This document shows positions 37,645-47,281 of a stretch of 64,000 nucleotides of DNA, piece by piece. How positions within the stretch are numbered: the stretch's first letter is position 1; each line of letters starts with the position of its first letter. Position numbers and translations under genes: made by a program. Below the pieces are notes generated by a model. It saw only the letters and a program-made list of their open reading frames with translations. It was not told the origin of the DNA and ran no database searches. This stretch comes from Candidatus Limosilactobacillus merdigallinarum (GTDB lineage Bacteria; Bacillota; Bacilli; Lactobacillales; Lactobacillaceae): the NCBI GenBank assembly GCA_019114515.1, contig DXFH01000002.1, positions 62,001 through 126,000 on the forward strand, read 5' to 3'.

Positions 37645-38982
37645 TTACTTCACCCGTTGTAAGCACGCGATGAAGAAACCATCAGAACCGTAATCACTCG
37701 GTAAGATCGTGAGTGTATCTGATTGACGGTCAGACTTAATTGCACGTTTAGTTTTCACTTTCAACAGTTTAAATGATGACTGTTCGCTTAAAAATGCTTG
37801 AACCGTCGCATCATTTTCCTGCTGCAAAATTGTGCACGTGCTGTAAACAATTATACCGCCTTTTTTCACTTTCGAGGCAACTGCGCGCAAGATTTCCAAT
37901 TGAATTTCATGTAGGTGCTTACTATCAGCTAATGTTTTATCATAACGAATTTCCGGTTTACGCCGGATTAACCCAATTCCAGAGCACGGTGCGTCAACTA
38001 AAATACGGTCAAAGCTCTCGTCCTCATATTCCTGGCCCACTTTGCGGGCATCTAAAGCTTGAGCTTCTACCACATCCGCTAAGCCGAGTCGTGCCATATT
38101 TCTCATAATTAGTTGCACTTTATGCGGATGAATGTCTAAGGCGATGACTTTGCCATTATGGTTAGCTAAACTGGTTGCTATTTGCCCAGTCTTACCTCCC
38201 GGAGCAGCACAAGCGTCTAGCACCTTTTCATCGCCCTTTAATTGCATGGCTTCAACTGCCAGCATCGCACTTTCATCTTGCACAGTCACATCGCCATTCA
38301 TGAAGGCTTTTGAATGCAATAAATCTCCTGATTTGATGACCAACCCATCCGCTGCCACTTTGCTGGCTGCGGTTTCTACTCCCTCAGCAGCTAATTCTAT
38401 TTGTGCTTGTGCTACAAATTGGCGATAGGTATTTACCCGTGCTGACATCTTAGCTGGTTGGTTAATAGAGGTCAGTACTGCCTTCATTTGATCGTTGCCA
38501 TACTGGTTACTTAATTCATGAACCAGCCATTCAGGCACACTTTCCTTAATTGTCCAATATTTGACCGGATCCGAGATCTGTTGGAGGTCACGGGGACCGC
38601 GTTTCAGGTATGCATGCAAAACCCCCGTAACAAAACGGCGAATGCCTGCGTTGCCGCGAACCCGAGCAATTTCAATAGCCTCGTTAGTCACTGCCCAGTC
38701 CGGAATTCGATCTAAATATTCATATTGGTAAACCGACATCAGCAATAAAGCATGTACCCAGTCATCCAGCTTTTGGTGGACAAATGGTTCTATTTGATAA
38801 TCCAAAGTCAACCGATGCTGCAAGACACCATACACTAAGTTGGTAATCAAACGGCGATCAGCATCATTTTGTGCTTTTTTTAAACTACTATTTAATTGCA
38901 GGTTAGAATAAGCGCCCCGCTGCACACGGTCAAGTACGGCCAAAGCAAGATAACGGGGCGTTTTCGTAATAGATTTAGTCAT
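37645..38982 (-). CDS. rsmB: 16S rRNA (cytosine-967-C5)-methyltransferase RsmB
   Basis: 445 aa, normal length. N-terminal NusB-like RNA-binding helical domain (about 1-140), then the Rossmann methyltransferase with LDACAAPGGKTGQIA, DAPCSGIGLIRRKPEIRY (Cys) and YSTCTILQQENDATV (nucleophile Cys). It overlaps fmt by 8 nt at its start and precedes stp. Confidence 0.95.
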   Translation of the reverse strand: MTKSITKTPRYLALAVLDRVQRGAYSNLQLNSSLKKAQNDADRRLITNLVYGVLQHRLTLDYQIEPFVHQKLDDWVHALLLMSVYQYEYLDRIPDWAVTNEAIEIARVRGNAGIRRFVTGVLHAYLKRGPRDLQQISDPVKYWTIKESVPEWLVHELSNQYGNDQMKAVLTSINQPAKMSARVNTYRQFVAQAQIELAAEGVETAASKVAADGLVIKSGDLLHSKAFMNGDVTVQDESAMLAVEAMQLKGDEKVLDACAAPGGKTGQIATSLANHNGKVIALDIHPHKVQLIMRNMARLGLADVVEAQALDARKVGQEYEDESFDRILVDAPCSGIGLIRRKPEIRYDKTLADSKHLHEIQLEILRAVASKVKKGGIIVYSTCTILQQENDATVQAFLSEQSSFKLLKVKTKRAIKSDRQSDTLTILPSDYGSDGFFIACLQRVK

Positions 38983-39925
38983 CGGTAATTGCAGTTACTC
39001 CTGGTTGCAGATTTTGGTGTCCATTCAGGTAAGCAGTGATGTCCATGACGGACTTGCCTGCTGGTTGCAAGCGATTAATTTGGTAAGTCGTTCCTTCGCC
39101 AGCAGAAATTACGAGGGTATGTTTGTCCACGCGGACCACCTTGCCTGGTTCAAGAGAGGTGCTCTCTTTTAACGGCGTTACATCAAAAATCTTGGTACGT
39201 TGGTTATCCACAATCATGTTGCCTACTGGATCTGGACGTAAGCCACGTACCAGATCATCAATCCGGTTAGCGGGAAGCTGGTAGTCAATACGCTCTTCTT
39301 CCGGCTTAATATTTGGTGAAAAGACAACCTTACTCTCATCTTGTTTAATCGATGGTGCTGTCCCGTCGATAATTTGGGGAAGAGTCTTCATCAATAAGTC
39401 GCGCCCCACTAAGCTCAATTTTTTAAACATTGTGCCACTGTCGTCATCTTTAGTGATGGGCTCGGTAGCCTGCGCAATGATGTTGCCGGCATCCATCTTT
39501 TGAACCATGTGCATAATAGTCACACCGGTTTCTTTATCCCCATTCATCACGGAATATTGAATTGGTGCTCCACCACGGTATTTAGGCAATAACGAGCCAT
39601 GAACATTGATGGCCGCAATTTTAGCCGCCGCTAACATCTTAGTCGGCAAAAACTGCCCATAGGCCGCCGTAATCATCAGGTCTGGGTTCAGATCAATTAC
39701 CGTCTGCATTTCAGGACTGCCACTGAGCTTTTGTGGCTGCAAAATCATTAAACCATGATCTTTAGCAAAAATTTTCACTGGCGATTCGGTTAACCGGTGC
39801 TTACGGCCCACTGGACGGTCAGGTTGCGTCAAAACTGCTTGAATTTCATATTGGGGTGCGTTAACCAAAGCTTCAAGAATTGGTACCGCAAATTCTGGGG
39901 TCCCCATAAATACAATTGTTGTCAT
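38975..39925 (-). CDS. fmt: Methionyl-tRNA formyltransferase
   Basis: Formylates initiator Met-tRNA. 316 aa: VFMGTPEFAVPILEAL at the start, catalytic HGSLLPKYRGGAPIQYSVMNG with GVTIMHM, and C-terminal OB-like domain. Downstream of priA by 30 nt. Confidence 0.97.
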   Translation of the reverse strand: MTTIVFMGTPEFAVPILEALVNAPQYEIQAVLTQPDRPVGRKHRLTESPVKIFAKDHGLMILQPQKLSGSPEMQTVIDLNPDLMITAAYGQFLPTKMLAAAKIAAINVHGSLLPKYRGGAPIQYSVMNGDKETGVTIMHMVQKMDAGNIIAQATEPITKDDDSGTMFKKLSLVGRDLLMKTLPQIIDGTAPSIKQDESKVVFSPNIKPEEERIDYQLPANRIDDLVRGLRPDPVGNMIVDNQRTKIFDVTPLKESTSLEPGKVVRVDKHTLVISAGEGTTYQINRLQPAGKSVMDITAYLNGHQNLQPGVTAITDD

Positions 39926-39955
39926 TGTTTTATAACCTCCGTTTCAAGGCTGCAC

Positions 39956-42379
39956 TTACAAGAAGTATTGTGGGTCTGGATCAATCACTAATTCCACGTC
40001 ATGTGGATATTTTTGCTGTGCACTTTGTATGATTTTAGTTAAACATTGATGCAAAGCAGGATCATGACGATACTTAATAATAATTTGATAATAATACCGT
40101 CGCTTTAACCTTGCAATAGCACGCGGCGTCGGTCCGAGGGTAATTGTATCTTTAGCCAAACCCTCTAACTGTGATTTTAAATCATACATGACTTTGGCAG
40201 CCACTTTTTCTTCTGGATGACTTGCCATTAATTTAACTGTATAAAAATATGGCGGGTAGCCGGCCTGTGATCGAATATTCATTTCGGTCGCAAAAAAGCG
40301 GTCATAGTCATGATTTTGTGCTAGGCGAATCGCGTAATTATCCGGATTAAATGTTTGAATAATCACTTGTCCTTTTTTGTCTGCACGGCCAGCCCGGCCA
40401 CTCACCTGTGCCAACAAATCGAAAGTTCGCTCACTGGCACGAAAATCAGGAATGTCTAAGCCAGTATCTGCGTTTAAGACGCCTACTAAAGTGACATTAG
40501 GAAAATCCAAGCCCTTTGCAATCATTTGCGTACCTAGTAAAATATCGGCCTTATGCTGGCCAAATTCACGCAGCAGCTTGCCATGCATCCCTTTACGCCT
40601 GGTGGTATCCACATCCATGCGGATCACCTTGGCTTGGGGAAGCAATTTATGCAGCTCCAATGCTACTTTTTCGGTTCCGGTACCATAATAGCGAATTTTG
40701 TGACTATGACAATTGGGACAGACTGACGGAATCGGTTCTTCGTGACCACAATAATGACACTTCATAGTGTGGGTATCCAAATGCATCGTAAGTGAAATAT
40801 CACAGTTGGGGCACTTCAACACATAACCACATGTCCGACACATCATAAATGATGAAAAGCCCCGTCGATTCAACATCAGGATGCTTTGTTCATTCTTATT
40901 CAACCGATCTTGCAACGCTCCTAAAAGTTCCGTTGAGAAGTTGCTTTCACCCCGTGATTGAATCTCGGGTCGCATATCAACCACCTGAATCGGCGGTAAG
41001 GGCTGATGATTGATACGGTGGGGCAATTTGAGCAGCTGGTAATTGCCAGCCATCGCACGAGCATAGCTTTCCAAGCTTGGTGTAGCCGAACCCATCACTA
41101 GTGGGCAATGATGATATTTGCTGCGCCATTTAGCCACCTCACGTGCATGGTATCGTGGCACATCATCCTGCTTATAGCTTCTCTCGTGTTCTTCATCCAT
41201 GATGATTACACCAATATTTTGCAACGGTGCAAAAACGGCCGATCGTGCCCCCACTACTACCGATGCTTCGCCACGTTCTATCCGGCGCCATTCATCATAG
41301 CGTTCACCACTGGAAAGTGCCGAATGAATTACTGCCACCTTTTTGCCGAAGCGTCCACGCACTTGATCAGCAATTTGCGGTGTCAGTGATATTTCTGGAA
41401 CAAGCAATAGCGCTGTCTTTCCCTGCTTTAAAGCATGAGCGATTGCATGCAGGTATACTTCCGTCTTACCACTACCCGTGACGCCCCGTAGCAAGTATGT
41501 TTGCGCCTGTTGGTGATCGATATCGTCAACGATGGGTCGTAACACTCGTTCTTGATCATCTGTCAGGGTTAAGGGTTTCGTCAACTGGTCACAATTAGGA
41601 ATTCTTCCTGAATCCGGAATGCGGTAGCGTTCAACGGATCCGCGCATGAGCCAGCCCTTTTTTGCTCCCGCACTAAAATCAGCACTAGTTAAGCCACTTT
41701 CTTGTTCTGCTTCAGGTAATGTAACGGAATGTCCTTGTAAATTCTGCAAGTAGGCAACTAGTTGGCGTTGCACCTTTGCATTCTTACGCAAATCATGCAA
41801 GACATCTTCTAATTCCAAAAAGTTCAATGCTGGCGTAATGGTGGTAACCATCTTTACCTTGGCCCGATCCACTACTTGGTATTCAAAACGAATTTTGCCA
41901 GCTCGTTTTAGTTTTAATAACTGGCTGACAATTTCTGGGTCATTTTGAACATCGGCAAAATCCAATTCATCTTGACCCTTAAATAGCTGCAGGCTGGTTT
42001 GCTCGTCGACTTCATCTACAATGCGCACTACCCGCTTAGACTGTGCCTTAAGCACATTAGGCAGCATCGTGTAAATACAAGAAATCCAAAAAGAATAGGT
42101 ATTTTGCGCCAGCCACTTGCTAAGTTGCAATAGTTCAGTATTCACAACCGGTTGTAGATCCATCAAGCCCGATAACATTTTGAGCTGGCCATCGTAATTA
42201 ATGGGTTCGTCTAAACCAACAATAAAGCCTTGCACTTCCCGTTTTCCTTTACCAAAAGGAACGATAACGCGCATCCCGACTTGCACTTGGTGGGAAAGAC
42301 GTGCCGGAATTTTATAAGTATATGGACGGTTAGCCTGCATCGTCGTTACATCTACAACCACTTGTGCTAATTCCGGCAT
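39956..42379 (-). CDS. priA: Primosomal helicase PriA
   Basis: Restarts stalled replication. 807 aa: N-terminal 3'-DNA-binding domain, Walker A LLRGVTGSGKTEVYLHA (about 300), IMDEEHERSYKQDD (about 385), and paired zinc sites with eight Cys in CRTCGYVLKCPNC and CHYCGHEEPIPSVCPNC (about 520-560). Then AQVSGRAGRADKKGQ (motif VI). 13 nt after coaBC. Confidence 0.96.
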   Translation of the reverse strand: MPELAQVVVDVTTMQANRPYTYKIPARLSHQVQVGMRVIVPFGKGKREVQGFIVGLDEPINYDGQLKMLSGLMDLQPVVNTELLQLSKWLAQNTYSFWISCIYTMLPNVLKAQSKRVVRIVDEVDEQTSLQLFKGQDELDFADVQNDPEIVSQLLKLKRAGKIRFEYQVVDRAKVKMVTTITPALNFLELEDVLHDLRKNAKVQRQLVAYLQNLQGHSVTLPEAEQESGLTSADFSAGAKKGWLMRGSVERYRIPDSGRIPNCDQLTKPLTLTDDQERVLRPIVDDIDHQQAQTYLLRGVTGSGKTEVYLHAIAHALKQGKTALLLVPEISLTPQIADQVRGRFGKKVAVIHSALSSGERYDEWRRIERGEASVVVGARSAVFAPLQNIGVIIMDEEHERSYKQDDVPRYHAREVAKWRSKYHHCPLVMGSATPSLESYARAMAGNYQLLKLPHRINHQPLPPIQVVDMRPEIQSRGESNFSTELLGALQDRLNKNEQSILMLNRRGFSSFMMCRTCGYVLKCPNCDISLTMHLDTHTMKCHYCGHEEPIPSVCPNCHSHKIRYYGTGTEKVALELHKLLPQAKVIRMDVDTTRRKGMHGKLLREFGQHKADILLGTQMIAKGLDFPNVTLVGVLNADTGLDIPDFRASERTFDLLAQVSGRAGRADKKGQVIIQTFNPDNYAIRLAQNHDYDRFFATEMNIRSQAGYPPYFYTVKLMASHPEEKVAAKVMYDLKSQLEGLAKDTITLGPTPRAIARLKRRYYYQIIIKYRHDPALHQCLTKIIQSAQQKYPHDVELVIDPDPQYFL

Positions 42380-42392
42380 TAAGGATACCCCC

Positions 42393-43589
42393 TTACTTCC
42401 CTAATTTTTGCGCAACCAGTTTCATTAATCGTTGCGCTACTTTTGCTTTTGACATTAACGGCCATGCCTGTGGCTTTTCACCAGGCTGCAAGATTGTCAC
42501 CTGGTTGGTATCTGTGCCAAAGCCACTACAAGCTTTAGCAACGTCATTAGCAACAATCATGTCAGCATGCTTACTAGCTAATTTATGCTCGGCATTATTC
42601 AACAGGTCTTGGGTCTCGGCTGCAAAACCGACCACCAATTGTGACTGCTTCTTAGCGCCCATAGTTGCCAAAATATCCGGCGTTGTCTCTAGTTTTAATG
42701 TCCACTCATTTTCTCCTGGATGCTTCTTGATTTTTTGATCCGCTAGGTGAAGCGGCTTAAAATCGGCAATTGCCGCGGCCATAATCAGTGCATCACAATC
42801 TGTGAACTGCTCATTCACTTTTGTAAGCATCTCTTCGGTAGTTTTGACAGAGATAATTTGCAAATGCGGGTTGCTTGGCACAGCAACGCTCATTGTCCCG
42901 GCAATTAAAGTCACCTGTGCACCCATTGAAAGCGCCGCTTGTGCAACTGCTACTCCCATTTTTCCTGAAGAACGATTGCCAATAAACCTTACCGGGTCTA
43001 AATACTCCAAGGTCCCGCCAGCGGTGACAACAATCTTTTTACCAGCAAGCAGGCCATGATTTCCTAATTGCCCTTCGACAAACTCTTTAATCAACTCTGG
43101 TTCAGGAAAACGCCCTTTGCCAGCATAACCTTCTGCTAGTTGGCCATCAACAGGATCCATGATCAAATACCCATCTGATTTTAAAAGACGCAAATTACGC
43201 TGAGTTGCACTTTTTTCCCACATATGAGAATTCATCGCTGGAACTACAATCGTGGGCGCGTGAACGGCCAATAACGTGCTTGTTACTGCATCGTCAGCAA
43301 TTCCATTGGCCATTTTAGCAATGATATCGGCGCTAGCCGGTGCAACGATTGCCAGCTGTGTCCAATCCGCAAATTCAATGTGTGCAATATGGCCATCGTT
43401 ATGATCAAACAGATCGGTCAAAACTGGTTCATGCAATAAAGACGAAAAGGTTTCCGTACCCACAAACTTTGTAGCCGCCTTAGTCATCGCCACTTTTACG
43501 TGATGACCATTTTTTTGCAGGCTCCGCATTAAGTAGACGGCTTTATAAGCGGCAATGCTCCCGCTAACAAAAATCGTAATATGAGCCAT
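42393..43589 (-). CDS. coaBC: Bifunctional phosphopantothenoylcysteine decarboxylase/synthase
   Basis: Two steps of coenzyme A synthesis. CoaC flavoprotein half (about 1-185) has VSGSIAAYKAVYLM and the PAMNSHMWE substrate loop. CoaB half has VVTAGGTLEYLDPVRFIGNRSSGKMG. 398 aa. Between rpoZ and priA as usual. Confidence 0.95.
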   Translation of the reverse strand: MAHITIFVSGSIAAYKAVYLMRSLQKNGHHVKVAMTKAATKFVGTETFSSLLHEPVLTDLFDHNDGHIAHIEFADWTQLAIVAPASADIIAKMANGIADDAVTSTLLAVHAPTIVVPAMNSHMWEKSATQRNLRLLKSDGYLIMDPVDGQLAEGYAGKGRFPEPELIKEFVEGQLGNHGLLAGKKIVVTAGGTLEYLDPVRFIGNRSSGKMGVAVAQAALSMGAQVTLIAGTMSVAVPSNPHLQIISVKTTEEMLTKVNEQFTDCDALIMAAAIADFKPLHLADQKIKKHPGENEWTLKLETTPDILATMGAKKQSQLVVGFAAETQDLLNNAEHKLASKHADMIVANDVAKACSGFGTDTNQVTILQPGEKPQAWPLMSKAKVAQRLMKLVAQKLGK

Positions 43590-43614
43590 GTGAGTCTCCC
43601 TTCAGATACATAAA

Positions 43615-43644
43615 GAAAAAGGGGCCAGGAAATTCCCAGCTCCC
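43615..43644 (-). terminator. Terminator after rpoZ
   Basis: Minus strand GGG-A-GCTGGG pairs with CCTGGCCCC (A bulge, two G-U), followed by TTTTTCTTT. Lies between rpoZ and coaBC. Confidence 0.65.
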
Positions 43645-43665
43645 TATACCTGACTGCTGCCAGGA

Positions 43666-43941
43666 TTAATCTTGCTTATCTTCAACATGGTCAGGGTCAA
43701 TCGTAACCTTGCCGGCTTCGATTTCTTCCAGTGCCATGCCGACTGACTTAGCTGATTTGTAATGGTCTAGTAGCAATGGCTTGTCGCCTTCCATGTTAAC
43801 GGGCTTATCACCATGATCAGCATCCCACTTGTCACGGAAGTACTTATCAATTTCATGTGCCCGCTTGCTGGCCAGCATAATTAATGAATAACGCGAATCA
43901 ACCCGCTTAAGCAATTCATCAACTGAAGGAAATAAAATCAT
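43666..43941 (-). CDS. rpoZ: RNA polymerase omega subunit
   Basis: Small RNAP assembly subunit, 91 aa. The family core is [21 protein letters not shown], and the late [16 protein letters not shown] is typical of Gram-positive omega. Its start overlaps the gmk stop by 4 nt. Confidence 0.94.
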   Translation of the reverse strand: MILFPSVDELLKRVDSRYSLIMLASKRAHEIDKYFRDKWDADHGDKPVNMEGDKPLLLDHYKSAKSVGMALEEIEAGKVTIDPDHVEDKQD

Positions 43942-44558
43942 TTTTTCGAATCTCCTAACATCTCTAAGTAATCAGGCATTACCCTTTGTACCCGTAACCG
44001 TTCAGTCCGGATAATTCCCTTGATCTTTTCAACAGCATTATCGACTGTATCGTTAACAACTGCATAGTCGTAGTTTTGCATCATTTCGATTTCACCAACA
44101 GCCTTGTGGATCCGCTTGTTAATCACGTCCATACTATCGGTGCCACGATGAATCAGTCGATGTTTCAATTCCATCAAGTCCGGCGGTGTCAAGAAAATGA
44201 ATACCCCATCCGGACGCTTAGACCGAACCTGCATTGCTCCATTGACTTCAATTTCCAAAAATACGTCTTTGCCTGAAGCCAAAGTCTCATCAATATATTT
44301 TAATGGGGTGCCGTAATAATTGTCAACATACTTAGCATATTCCAGCATTTGACCACTTTGAATATTCTTTTCAAATTGTTCCTTGGTCACAAAGAAGTAA
44401 TCAACCCCGTTTTTTTCACCTGGACGCGGTTTACGGGTTGTCATTGAAATTGAATACTGGAAATCATTACCAGGTTGACTAAACAATGCTTTACGCACTG
44501 TCCCCTTTCCCACACCAGAAGGGCCTGAAAGAACAATCAACATTCCACGTTTTGTCAT
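43938..44558 (-). CDS. gmk: Guanylate kinase
   Basis: GMP to GDP. 206 aa: P-loop [37 protein letters not shown] for GMP binding, and [12 protein letters not shown]. Coupled to rpoZ. Divergent from the LexA-box gene at 44.7 kb. Confidence 0.97.
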   Translation of the reverse strand: MTKRGMLIVLSGPSGVGKGTVRKALFSQPGNDFQYSISMTTRKPRPGEKNGVDYFFVTKEQFEKNIQSGQMLEYAKYVDNYYGTPLKYIDETLASGKDVFLEIEVNGAMQVRSKRPDGVFIFLTPPDLMELKHRLIHRGTDSMDVINKRIHKAVGEIEMMQNYDYAVVNDTVDNAVEKIKGIIRTERLRVQRVMPDYLEMLGDSKK

Positions 44559-44681
44559 AACTTAGCTTTCCCCTTACCTTATATCAAAAAAGTATTATTA
44601 ATATTGTGCCTTAAAAAGACCGTTAATTCAAGTCTCCACCATGATCTGGCATCATTGTTGCAATTATTGCAAAAAGATCAC

Positions 44682-44710
44682 TTGCGTTTTTGAACGTACG
44701 TTCGTATACT
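44682..44710 (+). promoter_or_regulatory. Promoter with embedded LexA (DinR)-type operator
   Basis: TTGCGT at 44682-44687, 17 nt, TATACT at 44705-44710. Between them lies GAACGTACGTTC (44692-44703), a perfect palindrome fitting the Gram-positive LexA consensus GAAC-N4-GTTC. LexA bound here would block RNA polymerase. Confidence 0.7.
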
Positions 44711-44746
44711 ATGAAATGCAAACAAATGTTCGGGAGGACAATTCTT

Positions 44747-45073
44747 ATGCAAATGTCAGCTCAATCACTTCTATCACGCAGCAATAACGTATTATCCCAT
44801 TATTTTCAAGATTTCTTTGACCCTGAACCGCAAGATACAAAAGAAATCCGCTTGCTACCTGTGGAGCCCTTATTTCAGCGTCGTCTCTTTTTAAAGAAAG
44901 CAATTGCAAGCCAGCGTCCCGTTTTCCTACAGCTGGATCCACTGACGAATGCAGGACACACCGTTAACGTTCGTGGTGTTATTCGTCCCATGAATCACGG
45001 ACGCTTCTTAATTACCGCCCATAACTTAACTTACGTTTTTCATCTTCATCAGCTTCGCTACATTGCAGGTTAA
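44747..45073 (+). CDS. Hypothetical protein, probably SOS-regulated; weak YolD-like character
   Basis: 108 aa, no confident family. The C-terminal half (VNVRGVIRPMNHGRFLITA then YVFHLHQLRYI) has the alternating pattern seen in YolD-like proteins (G-x-I-x-x-x-x, later a hydrophobic-I end), which are often SOS genes beside Y-family polymerases; this is a weak inference. The ATG at 44747 has CGGGAGGA at 8 nt; upstream in-frame starts would sit in the promoter. Convergent with recN, divergent from gmk. Confidence 0.75.
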   Translation: MQMSAQSLLSRSNNVLSHYFQDFFDPEPQDTKEIRLLPVEPLFQRRLFLKKAIASQRPVFLQLDPLTNAGHTVNVRGVIRPMNHGRFLITAHNLTYVFHLHQLRYIAG

Positions 45074-45101
45074 ACAGTGTCATTCGGTTAGTATAAGAAT
45101 C

Positions 45102-45130
45102 AAAAAAGCAGGCTTTTCACCTGCTTTTTG
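45102..45130. terminator. Bidirectional terminator between the LexA-box gene and recN
   Basis: AAAAAGCAGG/CCTGCTTTTT with 7-nt loop between two convergent genes. Confidence 0.85.
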
Positions 45131-45134
45131 TTGT

Positions 45135-46814
45135 CTAATGAGCCATTTCTAAAAGCTCTTTGGCGTGTTCACGCGTTAATTTAGTAATTTTTTCACCAGC
45201 TAGCATCCGCGCTAACTCGTCAACTCGTTGTGCCTTATTTAGGGCCTGTACCTCAGTGACGGTTCGCTGCTTCTGCAAGTGCTTACTGATCAAGAAATGA
45301 TGTTGTGCAACGGCGGCAACCTGAGGCAAGTGGGTAATGCACAAGACTTGTGAGTTTGCTGCAATCAACTTGATTTTATCAGCAATTGCTTGGGCTACCC
45401 GGCCGCTCACACCCGTGTCCACTTCATCGAAAATAATACTTGTAACGCCCTCGACCTTAGCAAAAATTGTCTTTAAGGCTAACATAACCCGTGACAATTC
45501 ACCGCCAGATACAATTCTAACCAGTGGTCCCAATCGTTCACCAGGATTAGTTTGAATGTAAAACTCCACATTATCTTGCCCGGTTGGTGTAAATGTCAGT
45601 TGGTCTGCAGTCTTAAATTTCACTTGAAAAATTGCTTTAGACATATAAAGGTCACTAAGCTGCTGGTGAACCCGTCTTTCTAATTGACCAGCGGCTTTGA
45701 CCCGCATTGAATGAAGTTTACCCGCTAGATTGCCTAATTGCTTAGTAATATCTTGCAATTCTTTTTCCAACTCATCGTTAGAATCAGCAGTACCCTCCAT
45801 TTTGGCCAGTTCTTGTTGAATTTTTTCGTAATAATCTAAAACATCTTTTAATGAGTCACCGTATTTGTGTTCTAGGTCACCAATTAGGGTCAGCCGACCG
45901 TTAATTTGTTGCAGACGATCATCATCATAGGCTAAATTATCAAGTTCACGTCCGGCCTGATTGGCAGCGTCCTGGAGATTATAATAGGAATCCGTAATGC
46001 TTTTGGCCAGGTCATCATATTCACCATCAAACTGACTAATCTGACTGGTTGCATCCATCAGGCCTGCCAATTGATCCAGCACCGGTGTTGCTTCATCACC
46101 ATTCAACACTGCAATAACGTCCTGCAACGTCTCATTGATTTGCTGAAAATGTTCCAAACGATCGCGCTCAGCAGTTAATTGCTCTTCCTCATCTGCTTTT
46201 AAGTGCGCTTCGCCAATCTCTTTTTCTTGATAATGCAACATATCAAGGCGTTGTGCCCACTGCTGTTCATTAGCCTGTTTCTTGGCCAAGGTGGATTTGA
46301 TTTGCAGATAGCGCTCATACAATTCTCGATAATGTGACCTTATCTCCAGCAGCTCTTTACCGGCAAATTGGTCCAGCATTTCTAAGTGCTGATCTGGCTG
46401 CAACAAGCGTTGGCTATCATTTTGTCCCTGAATATCTACCAGTGCACTCCCAATTTTTTTAAGCACACTGGTATTAATTAAGGTGCCATTGACACGGATC
46501 GTGTTTCGTCCATTACGGTGAATTGTACGCGAGATGATTAAAGTGCCATCTTCGTGATCAATCCCCAAATCATCTAGTTCATGCAGGTAAGCAGGACGGT
46601 TCGGCAACGTAAATTGTCCTTGTACGACCAGTTTATCGCTGCCCTTACGAATCAATTCCTGTGACCCCCGACGACCAGCCAACAAGCTGACAGCGTCAAT
46701 AATAATGGATTTACCGGCGCCAGTTTCCCCGGTTAACACTGTCATATGATCATCAAATTCCAGCGATAAATGTGGAATAATTGCTAAATCATCAATCGTT
46801 AATTCCTGGAGCAC
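45135..46814 (-). CDS. recN: DNA repair protein RecN
   Basis: SMC-like ATPase recruited to double-strand breaks. 559 aa: Walker A LTGETGAGKSIIIDAVSLLAG, central coiled coil, signature IVSGGELSRVMLALKTI and Walker B IIFDEVDTGVSG. GTG start at 46814 behind GAGGAGGATGTACT. Last gene of the folD-xseAB-ispA-tlyA-argR-recN series. Confidence 0.96.
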   Translation of the reverse strand: MLQELTIDDLAIIPHLSLEFDDHMTVLTGETGAGKSIIIDAVSLLAGRRGSQELIRKGSDKLVVQGQFTLPNRPAYLHELDDLGIDHEDGTLIISRTIHRNGRNTIRVNGTLINTSVLKKIGSALVDIQGQNDSQRLLQPDQHLEMLDQFAGKELLEIRSHYRELYERYLQIKSTLAKKQANEQQWAQRLDMLHYQEKEIGEAHLKADEEEQLTAERDRLEHFQQINETLQDVIAVLNGDEATPVLDQLAGLMDATSQISQFDGEYDDLAKSITDSYYNLQDAANQAGRELDNLAYDDDRLQQINGRLTLIGDLEHKYGDSLKDVLDYYEKIQQELAKMEGTADSNDELEKELQDITKQLGNLAGKLHSMRVKAAGQLERRVHQQLSDLYMSKAIFQVKFKTADQLTFTPTGQDNVEFYIQTNPGERLGPLVRIVSGGELSRVMLALKTIFAKVEGVTSIIFDEVDTGVSGRVAQAIADKIKLIAANSQVLCITHLPQVAAVAQHHFLISKHLQKQRTVTEVQALNKAQRVDELARMLAGEKITKLTREHAKELLEMAH

Positions 46815-46831
46815 AGTACATCCTCCTCAAA

Positions 46832-47281
46832 TTATTGCAGTGAAGTTAATTTACGTTCAAAAGCAGCTGCATCCGCTGCCGACTGACACACTACCAGCAC
46901 ACTAGTATCATCACCAATAGCCGTGAACACTTCCTGATAGTTCATCTGCTTAATCAGCATTGCGGCTACCGGGCCATTTCCTGGCTTCAATGCAAGTGAG
47001 AGGAAACGATCAGACCGCTTCAGCGAAATCAACCCATGTTTCAGAGTATCGGCGAGTTGACTGCTCCGGTTGCCTCCCTGTTGAAGTGGGAGACTGTAGT
47101 GGTAACCGCCGCCCACACTAGGCACCTTTACCAGCTGCATTTCCTTAATATCGCGCGAAACAGTTGCTTGTGTTACCTGAATACCTTCATCAAGTAATAG
47201 GCGAACCATATCCTCTTGACGTTCAACTTGTTGGTTAGCAATTAATTCTTTAATTTTTGCTTGGCGGATAGCTTTTTTCAT
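46832..47281 (-). CDS. argR: Arginine repressor family regulator ArgR
   Basis: 149 aa. N-terminal winged helix with IQVTQATVSRDIKEMQLVKV, C-terminal hexamerisation/arginine-binding domain (GNGPVAAMLIKQMNY, AIGDDTSVLVVC). Firmicutes often carry this argR (AhrC) copy between tlyA and recN. Start overlaps the tlyA stop by 4 nt. Confidence 0.94.
   Translation of the reverse strand: MKKAIRQAKIKELIANQQVERQEDMVRLLLDEGIQVTQATVSRDIKEMQLVKVPSVGGGYHYSLPLQQGGNRSSQLADTLKHGLISLKRSDRFLSLALKPGNGPVAAMLIKQMNYQEVFTAIGDDTSVLVVCQSAADAAAFERKLTSLQ

Noticed and set aside
45135..46831. LexA control of recN
   Set aside because: No GAAC-N4-GTTC box found in the gap before recN or in the upstream end of argR.
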